Shown: positions 26,062 through 35,545, counted from the stretch's first letter. The stretch: 64,000 nt of DNA from Paenibacillus oryzae (GCF_001675045.1 NZ_LYPA01000065.1:62001-126000), one strand, 5' to 3'. Notes: generated by a model from the sequence alone, not told the origin. Numbers and translations are program-made.

Positions 26062-28737
26062 ATGATTAACATCTGGAACATTTATAAAGCGGATTGGTTC
26101 CATATTTTACGAGTGCCTACCGGCATTTTTCTTATAGCAGCGATCATTTTGCTTCCGGGCGTGTACGATTGGGTCAATATTAAGTCGGTATGGGACCCTT
26201 ACAAAAACACGCAAGGAATTAAAATTGCGGTCACGAGTCTTGATACAGGAGCGGCCGTTCAGGACAAAACAATTAACATCGGTGAGGAATTGGAAGTAAG
26301 CCTTCATAAAAACAATAAGCTGGGCTGGACGTTTGTAAGTGAAGAAAAAGCGCGGGAGGGTGTTCAAAAAGGGAGCTATTATGCCAGCTTGCTTATACCA
26401 GCCGACTTCTCCGTCAAAATAGCCGGAATTATCGAAGGTAAAATCGAGCGGCCGGAGGTCATCTATACCGTTAATGAAAAGGTGAATGCCATAGCGCCCA
26501 AAATTACCGGCTCGGGCGTTTCTGCGATCACGAAGCAAATTAATGAAGGCTTCATAGAAGCGGTCAGCGAAGCCGTGTTGACCAAGCTGAAAGAAGCGGA
26601 CATAGCCATTGAAGCAGAGCTGCCGACCATCCGCAAGGTAGAAAACGGTATTTTTAGTCTGGAGGGCCATCTGCCCCAAATCGAAGCGGCTGGACAAAAG
26701 GTGCTTGAAATACAAAGCAAGCTGCCGGAAATAAACGAGAAGGCGCAAAAAATACTACAGCTCCAGCAGAAGCTTTCAGAAATTAATAATGCTGCGGGAT
26801 ATGTATTAAAGCTGCAGCAACATTGGCCGAAAATTAGCGATGTTGCGATGGAAATAATAGTCATTCAGGAGAAGCTTCCCGAAATCCAAAAGGCAGCACA
26901 GCTCATTCAAGAGGTCGATGCCAATTTTGACCATGTTGGAGAGATAATCGACGACGCGCTAGAGAAAAGTAATACGGCTCTTGGCATTGTGGCGACGGCT
27001 GAGGAGCAGCTGCCTAAACTTGATGCCTTGGGCAAAGGCGCAATTGAATTTGCGGATGGGCTAAACGATTTTTTAGCGTCGAGTCAGGATGCATTCTACA
27101 ATATTAGCCCGACATTGAAGCAAAACCTGCTTCTGGTCAAGCAAATGGTTGATGCTGTCAAACTGGTGACAGCAAGGCTGCAGGAAACGGACCTTAGCAA
27201 ACTTCCGACGGTGGCGGAAATTCAAGCGCTCTCCGAGCGGCTTGGCACGGCAGCGGGAATTCTGGGCAATACGTCGAATGTGCTGCAGACGATCAATAAG
27301 CATGTGCAGGACGAGTGGCTGGCCAAAATGATTCAACGGCTAAATGGACTTTCCGAAGCGGTGAATGATCAAATTCAATTGCTTGGCATCGTTAAGGAGA
27401 CAAGAAGTCGTGAAACTGCTCCGCCAGAAGAAATTGCAGCGCGGCTCCATTCTTTAACCATGCGGGTAAGCAGCGAGCTTGGTTACGTTCTGGAGCATTA
27501 CGATAGCGATTTTGCCCCTGCAATCACTGAAGGCTTGGGCAAGCTGCTGCAGCTTGGAGCGGCTTCCTCCGATGCTCTGCAGTCAGCCAAGAGCAAGCTT
27601 CCGGATATAGCAGAGCTGCTAAAGGGCGCACAAGAAGGGCTGGCCTTTGGGCAGCAGGAACTGATACGCATTCAGTCAGAGCTGCCAGGCATTCGCACTA
27701 ACGTGCATGAAATAGCGACTGTTTTGCAAAGCAAAACGGAATCATTCGTAAATGCCATTAACAGGGCGGCGCCATTTGTTCGCAATGAACTGCCGGATAT
27801 CGGCAAAAAAATCGATGCGGCGGCAGCTTATATTCGAAACGATTGGCCAGAAGCGGAAAAAGAGCTGGGGAAGCTTGCGGATTTCATCCAGTATCACCTC
27901 CCGGAACTTATGGACAACGTGCAGCATGTGGCAGGACTTGTCCGCAATGACCTGCCGCAGCTGGAAGCAGCCATTCATAAAGCGGCGGATAAGCTGCGCG
28001 AGGTGAAGGCTGACAACACCTTTGCCGAGCTCGGCAAGCTGCTGCGCAGCGATATTGAGAAGGAAAGTCAGTTTTTAGCCAGCCCCGTGCTTATTAAAGA
28101 AAATCAACTGTATCCCATACCAAACTATGGCTCGGCGATGTCGCCATTTTACGGCGTGTTGTCGCTTTGGGTTGGGGCAACTCTGCTTATTTCAATGCTG
28201 CGTTCAGAAGTGGACAATTCAGATGAAAGGTATCGAGGCTATCAGATGTATTTGGGGCGTCTTGCCACCTTTATAACAATTGGCCTGTTGCAGGCATTAT
28301 GTGTAACGCTGGGTGATTTTTTTATAGTAGGAACCTATGTTGCGGACAAGCTGTGGTTTGTAGGGTTTGCGATGCTCGTCAGCATCGTATTTGTTTCCCT
28401 GATGTACATGCTGCTTTCCGTATTTGGCAACGCCGGCAAGGGGATAGCGATTATTTTTATGGTGTTTCAATTTTCCAGCTCGGGAGGCACCTTTCCAATC
28501 AGCATGACTTCGCCGTTTTTCCAGGCGCTGAATCCGTTTATGCCCTTTACGTATGCAATCAGCTTGCTGCGCGAAGCAGTCGGCGGCATTTTGTGGACAA
28601 CAGCGCTTAAGGATGTGCTGGTTCTGCTCGGCTTTATCGCCATCAGTTTTTTTATTTCCCTCGTGCTCAAGCGGCCGCTTAGCGGCATCATCAAGCGCTC
28701 GTCCGAAAATGCAAAAAAGACGAAAATTATCGTATAG
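26062..28737 (+). CDS. YhgE/Pip domain membrane protein with long internal repeats
   Basis: 891 residues. The N-terminal part has one membrane helix and the YhgE/Pip N-domain ('LLPGVYDWVNI', 'IKIAVTSLDTGA'). The C-terminal ~190 residues contain five to six membrane helices of ABC-2-like type. In between lies a ~500-residue extracellular helical region. It holds six exact 17-residue repeats (residues 187-288, pattern LPxI....h..I..IQxK) and later four 18-residue repeats (577-648, LPxh....h..A..hhRxx). The family includes Lactococcus Pip (phage adsorption) and proteins in type VII secretion loci; the function here is unknown. AAGGCGG precedes the ATG. Confidence 0.9.
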   Translation: MINIWNIYKADWFHILRVPTGIFLIAAIILLPGVYDWVNIKSVWDPYKNTQGIKIAVTSLDTGAAVQDKTINIGEELEVSLHKNNKLGWTFVSEEKAREGVQKGSYYASLLIPADFSVKIAGIIEGKIERPEVIYTVNEKVNAIAPKITGSGVSAITKQINEGFIEAVSEAVLTKLKEADIAIEAELPTIRKVENGIFSLEGHLPQIEAAGQKVLEIQSKLPEINEKAQKILQLQQKLSEINNAAGYVLKLQQHWPKISDVAMEIIVIQEKLPEIQKAAQLIQEVDANFDHVGEIIDDALEKSNTALGIVATAEEQLPKLDALGKGAIEFADGLNDFLASSQDAFYNISPTLKQNLLLVKQMVDAVKLVTARLQETDLSKLPTVAEIQALSERLGTAAGILGNTSNVLQTINKHVQDEWLAKMIQRLNGLSEAVNDQIQLLGIVKETRSRETAPPEEIAARLHSLTMRVSSELGYVLEHYDSDFAPAITEGLGKLLQLGAASSDALQSAKSKLPDIAELLKGAQEGLAFGQQELIRIQSELPGIRTNVHEIATVLQSKTESFVNAINRAAPFVRNELPDIGKKIDAAAAYIRNDWPEAEKELGKLADFIQYHLPELMDNVQHVAGLVRNDLPQLEAAIHKAADKLREVKADNTFAELGKLLRSDIEKESQFLASPVLIKENQLYPIPNYGSAMSPFYGVLSLWVGATLLISMLRSEVDNSDERYRGYQMYLGRLATFITIGLLQALCVTLGDFFIVGTYVADKLWFVGFAMLVSIVFVSLMYMLLSVFGNAGKGIAIIFMVFQFSSSGGTFPISMTSPFFQALNPFMPFTYAISLLREAVGGILWTTALKDVLVLLGFIAISFFISLVLKRPLSGIIKRSSENAKKTKIIV

Positions 28738-28798
28738 AGAGTGCAGATTGACTATTGGGCGGCCCCTTCTTTTTATCTCGAAGTCGTTCGAGCACGTC

Positions 28799-29551
28799 TT
28801 ACAGCCGGCTGCCCTTCCGGTATGCTCTGGGCGTGCAGCCGATCTCGCGCTTGAAGATGCTGCAGAACTGGGCATCGGTTGCAAAGCCCGAGCTGGCTGC
28901 GATTTCAGAGATATGCATTTGCGTGTTGGCAAGCAGCAGCTTTGCATATTTTAACCTTTTTAGCAAAATATACTGAAGAGGAGCAATATCGTAGCGCTCC
29001 TTAAACAAGTGGCGAAAACGGTCATAGCTGTAACCTGACATGCCTGCCAGCATGTCTACGGTCAGCTTTTGCCTGTAGTGATCGTCCATATATTGCCGCA
29101 CGTAGCTGATGCGATCCTCCGAAGGATGCGGAGTCTTGCGTCTTCCAACCAACTCCTGAACGCAAGGGAGCAGCTCGCCCAGCGAAGCATCCAGCAGGGA
29201 AGGCTCGATATTCCGCCGCAGGTAAAAAAGCTCCTTGATCCGCAGCAGCTGCTTCAGAATTGTTTTGTCTTCATCGTCGTTGTAGACGCCTCCGAGACCG
29301 TTTAAGGAAACCTCATGGGTCAAAAAACCGATGAACAATACTTCGCTTTCGAGCTGGTGAATCTCACTATGAATATGCCGTGATGGAATAACGGCGAAGG
29401 TGCGTTCGCTAAATAGATATTTGCGGCCGGCAATGACGGTTGAGCCGCCGCCCCGGACATAATAGACCAGCTCGTAACACTCGTGCTGATGAGGGGGGAT
29501 GTTCGTATGGATCTCATGTATGTCATTAGACAGATACAGTAACCGGTTCAC
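28799..29551 (-). CDS. AraC-family regulator divergent from the nucleoside operon
   Basis: 250 residues from a GTG at 29551 behind a perfect AGGAGG. The N-terminal cupin domain ('HQHECYELVYYVRGGGSTVI') and C-terminal double HTH ('LTVDMLAGMSGYSYDRFRHLF', 'ISEIAASSGFATDAQFCSIF') are complete. It is divergent from the BMP-family nucleoside importer operon with 238 bp between them, and is the best candidate for its regulator. A near-perfect palindrome (TGATATGATCGTATCA, 29620-29635) lies in the shared region. Confidence 0.92.
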   Translation of the reverse strand: MNRLLYLSNDIHEIHTNIPPHQHECYELVYYVRGGGSTVIAGRKYLFSERTFAVIPSRHIHSEIHQLESEVLFIGFLTHEVSLNGLGGVYNDDEDKTILKQLLRIKELFYLRRNIEPSLLDASLGELLPCVQELVGRRKTPHPSEDRISYVRQYMDDHYRQKLTVDMLAGMSGYSYDRFRHLFKERYDIAPLQYILLKRLKYAKLLLANTQMHISEIAASSGFATDAQFCSIFKREIGCTPRAYRKGSRL

Positions 29552-29619
29552 GTTAATCCTCCTGTAGCCGAATCGTATAAAAAGATGGCCGAATTGAGAT
29601 AATTTTTTGATAGGTTATT

Positions 29620-29635
29620 TGATATGATCGTATCA
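29620..29635. promoter_or_regulatory. Palindrome in the AraC/BMP intergenic region
   Basis: TGATATGATCGTATCA, symmetric except for one base pair, and flanked by a wider inverted repeat (TTGAGAT at 29594, ATCTCAA at 29635). A possible operator for the divergent genes. No purine riboswitch was recognised in this leader. Confidence 0.35.
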
Positions 29636-29789
29636 TCTCAAGTAACGGTATGGAAGTGCCTCTGGTCAGATATCCAAAAATTCCAATAATCTGGACAACA
29701 GGACATACCGGACAAGGGACGTAATCCATCAACGAAGCGGCAACGGGCGCACAAGCAGAAAAACATCAAACGAACGGGGGATTCACACA

Positions 29790-30911
29790 ATGAAAAAAAG
29801 CATGTTGGCTGTCCTTATGACGGCAATGCTGCTGGTACTGGCAGCTTGCGGAAGCAACTCCGGCACGGGTACTAAAAACGAAAACACGGGCGGCGGTACT
29901 GACGGCGGGGACAAGCTTAAGGTTGTTCTTCTGATCGCGGGAACGCTTGGCGACAAGTCCTTTTTCGACGCGGCAAACAAAGGCCTGAACCTGGTGAAAA
30001 CGGAACTGAATGCAGAAACAAAAGTTATCGAGATGGGAACCGACAAAACCAAATGGGAGCCAACCTACCAGGATATCGCGGCTCAGGATTGGGACATCAT
30101 TATTTCCGGCGGTTCGGAAATTACGGAAATTTTCAACGCAACGGCTGAAATGTACCCGGACAAAAAGTTCATCAACTACGATACCGATATCGAGGAAGCG
30201 CCTGCCAATGTTTACGCAATGACGTATTCCACTAACGAGGTTTCCTTCCTTGCAGGCGCGGTAGCGGCGCTGGCGACCCAATCGGATCTGCCTAACGCAA
30301 ATCCGGAAAACGTCATCGGCTTTGTGGGCGGCATGGACATTCCCGGCATTAACGCGTTCCTCGTAGGCTACATCCAAGGCGCGCAATATGTTGATCCTAA
30401 TATCAAGGTAGCTGTTTCGTATGCGGGCGACTTTGTGAACCCGGCTAAAGGCAAGGAGCTGTCCCTTATTCAATACAACTCTGGCGTAGACGTTATTTTT
30501 AACGTAGCTGGCGCAACCGGACTTGGCATCTTTGAAGCGGCGAAGGAAAAAACGCGTTATGCAATCGGCGTTGACTCCGACCAAGGCGCTCTCATTCAGG
30601 AAACGGATAAAGACAAAGCTAATCTGATCATCACATCCGCCATTAAAAAGATCGACACGGCCATTCTTGGCGCTGTCAAAAAAACACAAGAAGGCACGCT
30701 TCAGTTCGGAACTCGCCAAGTCATGAGCTTCGATCAAGACGGCGTGGGCATTGCTGAAAATGATATCTACAAATCCACCTTCTCCGAAGATATGCAGAAG
30801 CAAATCGAGGATATCAAGCAAAAGCTTGCCAAAAAAGAAATCAAAGTAGATAACGCTATGGGCATGGAAACGTCGCAGGTTGAAGCGATCCGCAACGCGG
30901 TTAAGCCTTAA
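29790..30911 (+). CDS. BMP-family nucleoside-binding lipoprotein
   Basis: 373 residues. The signal peptide ends in the lipobox 'LAAC' (Cys20), followed by a Gly/Thr linker and a BMP (PnrA/TmpC) binding fold ('LKVVLLIAGTLGDKSFFDAA', 'YATNEVSFLAGAVA'-like segment at about 150). BMP proteins capture purine or pyrimidine nucleosides outside the cell. It starts the operon, followed by an ATPase and two permeases of the matching class. A strong hairpin after its stop may give it a higher transcript level than the downstream genes. Confidence 0.94.
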   Translation: MKKSMLAVLMTAMLLVLAACGSNSGTGTKNENTGGGTDGGDKLKVVLLIAGTLGDKSFFDAANKGLNLVKTELNAETKVIEMGTDKTKWEPTYQDIAAQDWDIIISGGSEITEIFNATAEMYPDKKFINYDTDIEEAPANVYAMTYSTNEVSFLAGAVAALATQSDLPNANPENVIGFVGGMDIPGINAFLVGYIQGAQYVDPNIKVAVSYAGDFVNPAKGKELSLIQYNSGVDVIFNVAGATGLGIFEAAKEKTRYAIGVDSDQGALIQETDKDKANLIITSAIKKIDTAILGAVKKTQEGTLQFGTRQVMSFDQDGVGIAENDIYKSTFSEDMQKQIEDIKQKLAKKEIKVDNAMGMETSQVEAIRNAVKP

Positions 30912-30940
30912 GCTGCCATTAAGACTCACATTAAAAGCAG

Positions 30941-30955
30941 ACTTTTTGAACAACC
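30941..30955 (+). repeat. Solo copy of the 15-nt boundary motif of the 184-nt repeats
   Basis: ACTTTTTGAACAACC is identical to the motif that begins the second 184-nt repeat (44108) and follows it (44292). Here it stands alone, without the body of the repeat, between the BMP gene and the hairpin at 30961. Confidence 0.6.
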
Positions 30956-30960
30956 ACTTA

Positions 30961-31004
30961 CAGTTGGCTCCTTCCCCCCGGCTCTCCGGGGGGAGTGCCA
31001 ACTG
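30961..31004 (+). terminator. GC-rich intercistronic hairpin after the binding-protein gene
   Basis: Two stacked stems (CAGTTGGC/GCCAACTG and CCCCCCGG/CCGGGGGG with a CTCT loop). No T-run follows, so it probably slows decay or partially attenuates, rather than ending transcription. This fits the usual excess of binding protein over permease. Confidence 0.6.
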
Positions 31005-31055
31005 TCTCTGTCTTGAGGCTGCTGCAGGCGATAAAAGGTAAGGAGCTGGAATGAG

Positions 31056-32609
31056 ATGACCAGTCAGCTGCTCGAAATGAAAAATATAACGAAGGTGTAT
31101 CCTAACGGGGTTGTGGCCAATCAAAAGGTGCAATTTTCACTTTCGGAGGGTGAAATTCATGCTATCGTAGGCGAAAACGGGGCTGGAAAATCAACGCTGA
31201 TGAAAATGATGTTTGGCATGGAAGCGCCAAGCGAAGGCGAGATTTTTTTGCGAGGCGAACCTCTGAAGCTGACGTCGCCGCAGGATGCGATTGACAAGGG
31301 CATCGGGATGGTCCATCAGCACTTTATGCTGGTGCCCTCTTTTACGGTTGCTGAAAATATGGTGCTTGGCATGGAGCCGAAAAAAGGTGTTGGCATCAAT
31401 TATAGCGAAGCGGTGCGCATGACCGAGGAAATGAGCAAAAAATACAACCTCCATGTGAATCCAAAAGCCAAGGTTGAGGACCTTAGCGTCGGCATGAAGC
31501 AAAAAATCGAAATTTTGAAGGCATTGCTTCGCGGCGCCAAAATTCTTATTTTGGACGAGCCAACCGCTGTTTTGACGCCGCAGGAAACCGAAGAGCTGTT
31601 CCGGGAGCTGAAGCAGCTGAAGGAGCAGGGGCATACCATCGTATTTATTTCCCATAAGCTCAAGGAAGTCAAAGCCATTTGCGACCGGATCACGATTATG
31701 CGCGCAGGCAAAAGCGAAGGCGTTTTCTTGACCAGGGATGTGTCGGAGCAGGACATTTCCAAGCTGATGGTGGGCCGCGACGTTGTGCTCAAATACGATA
31801 AAATAAGCAAGCCGTACGGATCTGATATTTTGTCCGTCAACGAACTTTCACTGTCGGATGAAACGGGCAAGGCGCTGCTGGAAAACGTGGCCTTCAAGGT
31901 GCGGAGCGGAGAAATCGTAGGGATCGCCGGCGTAGAGGGGAACGGACAAACCCAGCTTGTTGAAGCCTTGACGGGCCGTCTGTCTGTACGCAGGGGAAGC
32001 ATCGCGGTTAAAGGAACAGTTATTCAAGGGTATGATATCGGGAGGATTCGATCACTTGGCGTTTCCTATATACCGGAGGACCGGATGCGCCAGGGAGCTG
32101 CCAAGGAAGCCAGCATTTCCGACAATCTGATTTCGACGCAATACCGTTCAAAGGAAATGAACAGCGGCCTCTTCCTTAAAGGAAAAACCATCGGCAAGCT
32201 GGCGGCAAAGCTGATTGAGGATTTCCGCGTTCGCTGCTCCGGTCCGGCCCAGCCGATCGGCATGCTGTCGGGCGGCAATATGCAGAAGGTTGTTGTAGCC
32301 CGGGAGTGCTCAACCTCGCCGGACCTGCTTATCGCTGAGCAGCCGACGCGCGGCGTTGATGTTGGCGCTGCCCAATTCATCCACCAGAAGCTTATTGAGC
32401 TGCGCGATAACGGAAGCGGCGTTTTGCTGATTTCGGCGGATTTAAACGAGATTCTGGAGTTAAGCGACAGCTTGCTCGTTATGTATGAAGGCCAAATCGT
32501 TGCATATCTGGAGGAGCCGTCGAAGGTTACCGAGGAAGAGCTCGGTTTGTACATGCTGGGGCTTCAGCGTCAGGACGACGGACAGATCAGGAGGGCCGTA
32601 GAGTCATGA
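31056..32609 (+). CDS. Nucleoside ABC importer ATPase with two nucleotide-binding domains
   Basis: 517 residues. The first domain has Walker A 'GENGAGKST', signature 'LSVGMKQ' and Walker B 'ILILDEPTAVLT'. The second has the degenerate Walker A 'GVEGNGQTQ' and signature 'LSGGNMQ' that are normal in the NupO/RbsA/YufO class. TAAGGAG precedes the ATG. It overlaps the next gene by four bases. It energises nucleoside uptake with the two permeases. Confidence 0.95.
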   Translation: MTSQLLEMKNITKVYPNGVVANQKVQFSLSEGEIHAIVGENGAGKSTLMKMMFGMEAPSEGEIFLRGEPLKLTSPQDAIDKGIGMVHQHFMLVPSFTVAENMVLGMEPKKGVGINYSEAVRMTEEMSKKYNLHVNPKAKVEDLSVGMKQKIEILKALLRGAKILILDEPTAVLTPQETEELFRELKQLKEQGHTIVFISHKLKEVKAICDRITIMRAGKSEGVFLTRDVSEQDISKLMVGRDVVLKYDKISKPYGSDILSVNELSLSDETGKALLENVAFKVRSGEIVGIAGVEGNGQTQLVEALTGRLSVRRGSIAVKGTVIQGYDIGRIRSLGVSYIPEDRMRQGAAKEASISDNLISTQYRSKEMNSGLFLKGKTIGKLAAKLIEDFRVRCSGPAQPIGMLSGGNMQKVVVARECSTSPDLLIAEQPTRGVDVGAAQFIHQKLIELRDNGSGVLLISADLNEILELSDSLLVMYEGQIVAYLEEPSKVTEEELGLYMLGLQRQDDGQIRRAVES

Positions 32610-33652
32610 AGGTAAAATATTTTGAAGTTGTGCGAACGGCAGCGGTCATTTTGATTGCCCTGTTTCTAGCCTTTATTATTATTTCCCTGGTCAGCGAGCA
32701 GCCGCTGGAAAGCATCCGCATTTTTTTGTGGGAGCCGCTTAACACCAAAGGCCATATCGGCAATGTGATCGAAATGGCGATTCCGCTTATGTTTACCGGT
32801 CTGGCCGTTTCTCTTTTGTTTAAGGCGAATTTGTTTAACCTGGGCGCGGAAGGGTTGTTTTATTTCTCGGGCGTTATAGCGGCAACGCTGGCTATCCACC
32901 TGACGCTGAACAGCTTTATGCATCCCTTTGTCGCTATTTTGGCCGGCTCGCTGGTCGGGGCCTTGCTCTCCGCCATACCCGGCATATTGAAGGCGAAGTG
33001 GAATGTCAACGAGCTGGTCAGCTCGCTTATGTTCAACAATATTTTGTTCGGCATCGGATTGTATATTCTCAATTACAAGCTTCGCGACGCTCAGGCGTTT
33101 GCGGCCGTTTCCTTCAAGTTCGAGCAGACGGCGATGCTGACCAAGCTGCTTCCCGGCACCCGGATTCATACGGGGCTGATTATCGTGCTGGTCCTTATTG
33201 TGGCCGCCCATTTCTTTTTGTACAAGACAAAATGGGGTTATGAAATCCGCATGACGGGAGCCAATCGGGAGTTTGCCCAATATTCCGGCATGAAAACGGC
33301 CAAGGTCATTATCCTCGTTCATTTGATCGCCGGCTTTATCGCAGGCATGGGCGGCTCTGTTGAGGTGCTTGGCATGTACAGCCGCTTTCAATGGTCTGCG
33401 CTTCCCGGCTACGGCCTGGACGGCGCTTTAGTGGCGATGCTGGCCAAAAATAATCCCTTCTCCGTCATCGGAGCCGCTTTATTCCTGGCTTACATCCGGA
33501 TCGGAGCCGACCAGATGGCTCGTTTCTCCGATGTGCCTGCCGAAATGATTTCGATCGTTCAGGCCATCATCATTTTGCTCATTTCGGCGGAGCAGTTCCT
33601 GAAGTTCTGGAAAAACCGGATGCTGCTGAAGGAGGCACAGCGCAATGTCTAG
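32606..33652 (+). CDS. Nucleoside ABC importer permease, NupP/YufP type
   Basis: 348 residues with about ten membrane helices. The segments 'LLFKANLFNLGAEGLFYFSG' and 'GANREFAQYSGMKTAK' are typical of this permease family. It overlaps the ATPase gene (ATGA) and the second permease gene by eight bases, so the transporter genes are tightly coupled. It forms a heterodimer with the product of the next gene. Confidence 0.95.
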   Translation: MKVKYFEVVRTAAVILIALFLAFIIISLVSEQPLESIRIFLWEPLNTKGHIGNVIEMAIPLMFTGLAVSLLFKANLFNLGAEGLFYFSGVIAATLAIHLTLNSFMHPFVAILAGSLVGALLSAIPGILKAKWNVNELVSSLMFNNILFGIGLYILNYKLRDAQAFAAVSFKFEQTAMLTKLLPGTRIHTGLIIVLVLIVAAHFFLYKTKWGYEIRMTGANREFAQYSGMKTAKVIILVHLIAGFIAGMGGSVEVLGMYSRFQWSALPGYGLDGALVAMLAKNNPFSVIGAALFLAYIRIGADQMARFSDVPAEMISIVQAIIILLISAEQFLKFWKNRMLLKEAQRNV

Positions 33653-34577
33653 CTTATTCGATGTTATTTTTACAACGGAGTTTGCTTTTTCGGTGCTACG
33701 GGTTACGACACCGATTCTGTTCGCTGCATTGGGCGCGCTCATCTCCAACCGGGCGGGCATTATCAACATCGGCCTGGAGGGCATCATGCTGGTAGCCGCG
33801 CTTACGGGCGTTATCGCCAGCGCCTATACGGGCAGCGCGTGGCTCGGTTTGACCGGTGCGGTTATGGCTGGCACGCTGATAGCGGGCGTCCTCGCTTTTT
33901 TTACGCTGAAATTCAAAACCCATATCATTCTCGGCGGCGTGGCCATCAATATGTTCGCCTCCGGCGGAACGGTATTTATCCTTTATTTGCTGTCAGGAGA
34001 CAAAGGTTCCTCAACCTCTCTCCCCAGCAAGGTTTTGCCGACGCTCGATATCCCGCTGCTTAAGGATATCCCGGTGCTGGGTCCTATTTTGTCCGGCCAT
34101 AACGTTTTGACCTATATGTCCATCCTGGCCGTGTTTGTTGTTTATTATCTTCTAAAAAGAACGCCGCTTGGCCTGCGCATCCGCTCGGTCGGAGAAAATC
34201 CGCAAGCTGCCCAGTCCGTTGGCGTAAGCGTTGTGAAGGTGCAGTATACGGCGCTCCTGCTGAGCGGCTTTTTTGCAGGGCTTGGCGGAGCTTATATGTC
34301 GATGGGATACCTGTCGCTCTTTACGCGGGACATGATTGCGGGACGGGGCTGGATCGCCATAGCCGCGGAATCCATGGGACGAAGCACAACGGTTGGCACA
34401 ACGCTCACCTCGCTTTTATTCGGCACGGCGGATGCCTTGGCCAATGCGCTGCAAGTGCTCAAAATTCCGGCTGAGCTGATCGGCACCTTGCCATATGTAA
34501 CGACCGTCATTGGTCTTGTTATCTATGCGGTAAGCGAATCACGCATGCGGGGCAAAAAGCTCAAGGAGAAGGGATGA
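33645..34577 (+). CDS. Nucleoside ABC importer permease, NupQ/YufQ type
   Basis: 310 residues, about eight to nine membrane helices, with family landmarks 'ISNRAGIINIGLEGIML' and 'GENPQAAQSVGVSV'. It completes the importer. Ten bases after its stop the nucleoside hydrolase starts, linking uptake to hydrolysis. Confidence 0.95.
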   Translation: MSSLFDVIFTTEFAFSVLRVTTPILFAALGALISNRAGIINIGLEGIMLVAALTGVIASAYTGSAWLGLTGAVMAGTLIAGVLAFFTLKFKTHIILGGVAINMFASGGTVFILYLLSGDKGSSTSLPSKVLPTLDIPLLKDIPVLGPILSGHNVLTYMSILAVFVVYYLLKRTPLGLRIRSVGENPQAAQSVGVSVVKVQYTALLLSGFFAGLGGAYMSMGYLSLFTRDMIAGRGWIAIAAESMGRSTTVGTTLTSLLFGTADALANALQVLKIPAELIGTLPYVTTVIGLVIYAVSESRMRGKKLKEKG

Positions 34578-34586
34578 TAGAGGGAT

Positions 34587-35543
34587 ATGACTAAACCAAT
34601 TATTATAGACTGCGATCCCGGACATGACGACGCCATTGCCATTTTGCTGGCGCTGGCCAATCCTCAGCATTTGGAGGTTAAAGCCATCACGACGGTTGGC
34701 GGCAACCAGGTGCTGGACAAAATTACGGACAATGCGCTGAAGCTGCTTAGCTTTATCGATGCCGACATTCCGGTCGCCAAAGGCGCCGCCGGTCCGCTTC
34801 TGGGACAGCTTGTTACAGGTGAGGAAGCACATGGCGATTCCGGCATGGACGGCCCGGACCTCCCGCCTTCACGGTTTAAGCCGGTGGAAAAACATGCGAT
34901 TGAATTAATGGCGGACATTATCCGGTCGTCGGACAAAAAAATTACGCTTGTGCCGATTGGCCCCCTGACTAATATCGCATTGCTGCTTAGAGCTTTTCCG
35001 GATGTTGCAGCCAATATTGAGGAGATATCGCTGATGGGCGGAGGAATCGGCTATGGAAATGTAACGTCCACAGCCGAATTTAACATTTATGTCGATCCCG
35101 AGGCGGCGCGCATCGTTTATGAATCCGGTATTCCCATTACGATGAGCGGACTGGACGTAACGGATAAAGCGCCTATTTTCCAGGATGAAATCAAGGCGCT
35201 AAAGGAGCGCGGCGAGGTATCGCATATGGTGGGCGAGCTGCTGGACTTCTATTCCATTTACAGCCGCAAGCTGGGCTACGAGGGAAGCTCCCTGCACGAC
35301 CCTTGCGCGATCGGCTGGCTGCTGCGCCCGGATTTGTTCACGGGTCAATGCTATCATGTCGAGATTGAAACAAGCGGCAGAGCAACAAGAGGCATGACGG
35401 TAGCCGACCGCCGCAAGGTAACGGAAGGGGTTAACAATGTAAGGGTGCTGACGGACGTTAATCGGGATGCTTTTATGGAGCTGATCTTCGACGCGCTCGA
35501 CTTCCACGACCGTAATGCGGCGGCCCGGAAAGCGAAGGTTTGA
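34587..35543 (+). CDS. Nucleoside hydrolase (IunH/Rih family)
   Basis: 318 residues. The calcium-binding N-terminus 'IIIDCDPGHDDA' (Asp8, Asp10, Asp14, Asp15) matches the family motif DxDxxxDD. 'TLVPIGPLTNIALLL' and 'LHDPCAIGWLL' (catalytic-site Asp) follow in the expected places. It cleaves the N-glycosidic bond of imported ribonucleosides, giving base plus ribose in the cytoplasm. The gene follows the importer directly and its stop lies just ahead of the next ATG. Confidence 0.95.
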   Translation: MTKPIIIDCDPGHDDAIAILLALANPQHLEVKAITTVGGNQVLDKITDNALKLLSFIDADIPVAKGAAGPLLGQLVTGEEAHGDSGMDGPDLPPSRFKPVEKHAIELMADIIRSSDKKITLVPIGPLTNIALLLRAFPDVAANIEEISLMGGGIGYGNVTSTAEFNIYVDPEAARIVYESGIPITMSGLDVTDKAPIFQDEIKALKERGEVSHMVGELLDFYSIYSRKLGYEGSSLHDPCAIGWLLRPDLFTGQCYHVEIETSGRATRGMTVADRRKVTEGVNNVRVLTDVNRDAFMELIFDALDFHDRNAAARKAKV

Positions 35544-35545
35544 CA

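Noticed and set aside
26062..28737. Phage-defence role for the YhgE/Pip protein
   Set aside because: The family name comes from phage adsorption in Lactococcus; nothing in the neighbourhood is defence-related.
29552..29789. Purine riboswitch in front of the nucleoside operon
   Set aside because: I looked for the conserved junction and loop sequences of the purine aptamer and did not find them.
29766..31133. 455-codon open frame on the minus strand
   Set aside because: It runs antisense through the whole BMP lipoprotein gene, is arginine/phenylalanine-rich without domain motifs, and has no ribosome site. It is a shadow of the codon bias of the real gene.
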